Positions 59,901-64,000 of a stretch of 64,000 nucleotides of DNA are shown here, in pieces. The stretch comes from Anaeramoeba flamelloides (lineage: Eukaryota > Metamonada > Anaeramoebidae), in contig JANTQA010000019.1 in NCBI GenBank assembly GCA_027625915.1, positions 1,369,001-1,433,000 on the forward strand, written 5' to 3'. The position numbers were made by a program, and so were the translations under genes. Below the pieces are notes generated by a model that was not told the origin of the DNA, made no database searches, and saw nothing but the letters and a program-made list of their open reading frames with translations. The stretch's first letter is position 1; every line of letters begins with the position of its first letter.

Positions 59901-62810
59901 TATAATCTCAAATAAATTTTCCCACCAAGAATTTCTTTTACAAAAAAAAGGAAAATTTTCACCATTCCAACAATTTTCACAATTTTACTTTGCTTAGATC
60001 CAACCAAAATTTGATTTTAAAATTTCATAATTTCCATTTCAAATGAGTATATACAAATAAATTTCCACAATCTATTCTAAATATTTTTTGCAGTTACTTT
60101 TAAAAGTTTGAAATATGTTTTAAAATTTGAACTTATACTTGAAAATCTCTTTTAGTCATTTTTTTTTAAGAAATTCCTTTAAAATCTGTTTGGCATTTTT
60201 TTTTGTTTGTGTTGATTTTCAACTTTGAAAATGCGTAAATTTTTTGTACGAATTTCTTCAGAAAGTAAATTCTTTTTGGGAAGTGAATGTAAAATAACAC
60301 TATAACTCAGCAATACACCCTCCAGTGTTAAAAAGTAGTCCTTAAGCAAAAATTATTTCATTAAACCTATTAGTAATTTCCAAATGAGAAAAATTTCATT
60401 TAGATTTTAAAAATAAATCAGAAGAAGAATTATAGACAAATAACTGGACAATTTTAAGTTTTATGAACTATTTGAAATTAATTTTTTTTTTTACAATTTT
60501 TTCAAAAACTTTAAAAGTATTGAGTAAATATAAGATATTAAAGATAAAAATAAGTAATTAAATATAAATATATTTAGAAATCTTATCAAAATAATTGATT
60601 TTATCAAAAGAAGTGTTCAGAAACTAATATTTTTATAAATTATATTAATAATCCCAAAAAAAAAAAAAATGATAATTTTGAGGAAAAAATTATTTTTGCC
60701 GAAAAACTCCGAATATATGTGTAAAGTTTTTTTGACTAATTTCTCTGATAAGTAATTATAATAGTTTATTTTCGATGTTCTATAAAATCCTCAAATCAAA
60801 GGAAATAATGAATTTTCAAAATTTTGTACAAAAAATCTCCTCATTAATGTGATCAAAAAAATATTCTCACTCAATTGCTTTCACTTATTTACCTACATAT
60901 TAAAAGAAATAAAATTCTATTTGAGTTGTCAGATTTTAATTTTTCGAAAACCACTTTAAATATAATTTCCAAAATATATTATCTTTTATTGGAAGTTATA
61001 ATTCTCTAAAACTGGAAAAACTTTTGTTTGAATTATAAAGAAAAAGGATGGAAACAATTTTTTTTTTTTTTTTAAAGTTAAATAAAACTAAACACCAAAC
61101 AGGCAAATATACTAATGTTTGGGTTTGGATATTAAATCAAATTTTACGGGTTTAAGTACTAATTTGAAACAAAATTATTTATTTTTCAAATTTGTAACAA
61201 AACCGTTTGCAATGAACAATTTTGCGAAAGGAAAATTGAATTCAAAAAAAAAAAAAAAAAAAGAAGTAATTAAAGAGATAAAAAATGAAAATAATTTTAC
61301 AATTGCTTGGTATCTCAGTGAACCATGTTTCAAGAAGTTATAAATAATTTGGTTAAAATTATTTTTGCTTTGTGTTGTATATTTCCAATGGGTATAAGTT
61401 AGCAAAAGATCCAACGGTGTCTTTCCTTCGTTCTATATTAATGAATAAAATAATCATTAAAATAATAATAATATTAATTAGTAGTTAAGAATAAGGAGAA
61501 AACAATTTTTTTTCCAATTCAGTAATTTATGTCGTTTGATCAGGAATCTTTTTTTCCGATAATTGATTAATGGTGAATGTTGAGTTAGTCAAATATTAAA
61601 AATCACATACAATTAGTCGATGGTATCTAACCCATTTGATGGATTAATAATTTTTGGTGAAATTTCAACAAATTTATCAATAATTGAATTTTTTTTGTTC
61701 GGATAGTTTCAACATTTTTAGACACACAGTCTTGATTTTTTTAATTTTATATTGATTTCTTTTATTTAGATTAAAATGGTTACATATAAAAGCATTACAA
61801 TCAGTTCCACCTTTAAGGTACAAACTTTAATCTAAAATTTGTGGCAGAAACTTTCAACGAAATTTAAGACACAAAAAAAACCTCAAATTAAGGCACATTT
61901 TTTAGAATTTTTTTTTTTTAGAATTTATTTTACTTTCATCCGAATTTTGTGTCTTATTTCCTAAAATTTTTTTTGCCTTAAATTTGGTTGAAAGTTTGTG
62001 CCACAAATTTTCGTTTAAAGTTTGTACCTTAAAGGTGGAATTGACTGTAATACTGGGTAACTTGGCGTGATTTAATATTTAGTTTTTGAAAAATACAAAA
62101 AATTGATAGTTTAATTTTGCCTATTTTTGATTTTGGGTTTTGTTCCAAAATTTTGAAATGGGGTTTAGAACAGTAACTTGGATAGATTTAGAGAGAGGCA
62201 AGTAGATAAATCGGAAAATTTGGGCTATATAGATCTTTAAAAAAAGAAAAAATTAAAATAATTCTAATACATCTTTTTTATAAGCTTCAACACCAATTTC
62301 GAGACATGATTTTATATATGTTGTATCTGAATCCTTTGCATAATCAACTCTACCACTGCATTTTGAATGTAAAATATTTTGATTTTTCTCATCTAAACTA
62401 TTAAAATCAACTCCATTTTTCATAAAAAAATTAAATATTTTTTTTACTTTTTTTTGATTATTAGGGAATAAATGCACTATATTGTGGAAGTCATTCAAAA
62501 AATTTGGATTTGGTGAAAATTTATAGCCCTTTTTGATTAAATATCTGAGTATTTGAATGGTATTTTCGATGTTGATTCTTTTTTTAATTTTATTGAGATG
62601 TTGATAATATTGCGATAAGTGCAAAAATAAAGAATCAATAACTTCATCAAGTAAAGTCAAAGTTATTAATTTCAAGCCATTTTCGTCATCTTTATTCTGC
62701 TTTTTATTTTTATCTACATTATCAACATCATTTTTAATATCCTCAGTATTATCATTCTGGTTATCGTTCCGGTCCTGGTCCTGATTTTGATCCTGGTTCT
62801 GATTTTGATC

Positions 62811-62842
<32 letters not shown>

Positions 62843-63983
62843 CAGTATTATCTTCAATCTGTTTTTTATTTTCAATATTATTAATGAATTTAATTCCTAA
62901 TTTCTCAATTAATTTAAATAATTCAAGTTTTGGCAATTTAATTGTTTTCGATAGTAATGAAATTGGCAATAAATTTTGATTATTTTTTTTATAAAAATCA
63001 GCGCCGTTTTGTAAAAATAGATTCAAAGATATTTCCCAATAATTGATCGAAATTTTTGAAAGAGACATTAAATAACATAAATAATGCACTGGTGTATTTC
63101 CAAGATTATTGGCTAAATTTGGATCTGCATTGCCTTTAAATAATAGTTCAAGATAATTATTAATAAAATAAAAGTTTTTTCTTTTGTACTTGCGTATGAT
63201 TGGATGTACATTCATTAAATTCATGTGCCGATTAAAAAGAATGCTCGTTCTATTTTGTTGTGGAATTGGCAAAGTGGGGTCACCAAAAATCATACTTAAG
63301 ACGGTCTCTCCCTGTGAATTCTGTAAATTAACATTAGCCTTATTCTCAATGAATAATTCAAGTATTTTTAAATGGCTATATGATTTTTTATTTTTTGCAA
63401 CAAAATAATGCAAAATAGTGTTTCCTTCATTTTCTTGATGATTTAAATCTATTCCATTTTTGATAAATAAATTAATAATTTTATAATAGCAATCATTTGA
63501 TTCGATACACTTTTGATCCTTTTGAAATAATAAATGAAGTGCATTTCTTCCAGCGCTATCCACTAAATTCGGATCCACACCATCCTTTGCAAATGTATAT
63601 TCAAGCGCGTCTAATAAATCGTAGCTAATATAATAAGGTCTTGAAACATTTGAAACTCGATTGGAAATTAAAAAAATTAAACTTGAGGGCGTTATTGTTT
63701 GAAATTTTGAAAAATTTGGATCATCCTTCAAGTAGTCCAGAAATAATTTAAAAGCTTGAAAAAACTGTGGCGTTGGTCCATGAAAGCTGCCATATAATGA
63801 ATAATCGTCATGTAAACCATTTTGTAAAAAAACGGTGATTAATGGATCCAGAGGGATGCCATATTTTTGAAACATTGTTATTACATTTTTAAAACCATCA
63901 GTACTATGGTTAGCTTTGAGGGAAGAGAGCTGGGGTGGGATGATTAAAGGCCGATCATCCTTATTAATTGATTTTAAAAACAT
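56936..63983 (-). CDS. ankyrin-repeat protein with tandem BTB domains, three exons
   Basis: Exons (minus): 63983-62271, 61432-61301 and 57706-56936. All joins are phase 0 with GT/AG (GAT|GTATTA, ATAG|AACGAA, ATT|GTAAAA, ACAG|GAAGAC), giving about 871 residues. The first join completes an ankyrin unit, GVEAYKKD with NEGKTPLDLLL. Ankyrin repeats fill about residues 120-400 and 470-615 (NALHLLFQKD, GNTILHYFVAK, GNTPVHYLCYL, NILHSKC), with an Asn/Gln/Asp run near 400-440. A degenerate BTB lies at about 654-714 (IKIHKKLVEFRLNK, LNWVYFEQI) and a fuller one at 767-856 (DDDSKDFIIFV, VHKFVLQARSGLFRGLF, HYLYTGIL, DCVDYYQLN). Such proteins are candidate cullin-3 adaptors with ankyrin substrate arms (inference). 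The ATG lies 17 bases from the window edge and the frame stays open upstream, so the true start may be outside. Introns 1 and 2 hold mobile elements. Confidence 0.82.
58230..58640. mobile_element. mariner-like MITE, family D copy 3 (truncated left)
   Basis: Contains GTTGATGGTCTCTAACATTT, GATCGATTAATAATCTTTAG and AAATTTTCCCAATACTATTT, as in copy 1. It ends TTGGTGTGTTAAAAATTTTG then AATTTGAGTTTATA, directly abutting family E. Confidence 0.55.
58641..59010. mobile_element. mariner-like MITE, family E copy 5 (truncated right)
   Basis: Left end AAAAATTTTGACTCACTTTA, then TTTTTGGATCAGAATCATTT, a T-rich tract and AAGAAAATTGAGACTATGTA, as in copy 2. It fades after about 59010. Confidence 0.6.
61495..62168. 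mobile_element. mariner-like MITE, family D copy 4, interrupted
   Basis: Lies in intron 1 of the ankyrin/BTB gene. It matches copy 1 from CAGTAATTTATGTCG onward, includes TCGATGGTATCTAACCCATT and AATTTTTGGTGAAATTTCAA, and ends AATTTTGAAATGGGGTTTA. The left end is missing. A 250-bp foldback element is inserted inside. Confidence 0.65.
61798..62047. mobile_element. TA-flanked foldback element nested in a family D MITE
   Basis: Mirrored ends CAATCAGTTCCACCTTTAAG and the complement of CAGTCAATTCCACCTTTAAG, with TA at 61796-61797 and 62048-62049. Copy 1 of family D reads CATTAATAATAGG at the matching place (about 45187), while here CATTA and ATACTGGG lie either side of the insert. The empty site therefore confirms a TA duplication. 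Confidence 0.85.
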
Positions 63984-64000
63984 TTTAAGTATTACAAGCC

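Larger units (their letters stand above)
57707..61300 (-). other. intron 2 of the ankyrin/BTB gene (3.6 kb)
   Basis: Holds the family D copy at 58230-58640 and the truncated family E copy at 58641-59010. The remainder (59010-61175) is AT-rich with no gene or repeat that I can name. Confidence 0.6.

Noticed and set aside
1-64000. CRISPR arrays, operons, bacterial promoters
   Set aside because: Spliced genes and eukaryotic domain families show that this is nuclear eukaryotic DNA, and the repeats are not CRISPR-like.

Overview
The window is very AT-rich eukaryotic DNA with GT-AG introns, a few genes and many interspersed repeats. Two proteins join RCC1 or ankyrin repeats to the same tandem BTB module, and the others carry long Lys/Asn, Lys/Glu or acidic runs. 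This combination fits a free-living amoeboid or flagellate protist. From memory it suggests Anaeramoeba (Metamonada), but that is an inference, and another AT-rich amoeba cannot be excluded.

Layout. 1-6840: repeats only, including four short transposons flanked by TTAA. 6841-16924 (minus): a five-exon NOT4/CNOT4 E3 ubiquitin ligase rebuilt from the sequence (C4C4 RING, RRM, CCCH finger, very long Lys/Asn-rich tail); its introns hold transposons and hairpin arrays. 16925-20706: LINE relic, hairpin array and a mariner-like element. 20707-29378 (minus): a two-exon RCC1/BTB gene whose 6.8-kb intron holds a TTAA element, a mariner-like element, a decayed LINE and hairpin arrays. 31690-32133 (plus): a small gene whose N-terminus resembles ribosomal stalk protein P2. 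32342-36675: hairpin array and a structured 108-bp repeat. 36676-42390 (minus): one long reading path (ubiquitin-like N-terminus, acidic region, U-box, Lys-rich region, apparent PH-like repeats) broken by four shifts at poly-A runs and two stops. 42391-49592: gene-free, with mariner-like elements. 49593-50906 (plus): an unrecognised Lys/Glu-rich protein. 50907-56935: repeats. 56936-63983 (minus): a three-exon ankyrin/BTB gene starting at the right edge.

Function. Three of the loci point to ubiquitin signalling: a RING E3 of the CCR4-NOT type, a U-box protein, and two BTB proteins of the kind often used as cullin-3 adaptors. Whether they act together cannot be told from sequence.

Repeats. At least four non-autonomous families have TTAA flanks (piggyBac-type target). 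Two mariner-like families (called D and E here) abut each other at three places. There is a TA-flanked foldback family (one copy nested in a D element, with the empty site visible in a paralogous copy), a TACTGG-ended palindromic family, a 108-bp structured repeat, and a modular family of stem-loop arrays that tracks with LINE fragments. Repeat homologies and exon joins were read by eye, so boundaries can be off by a few bases.
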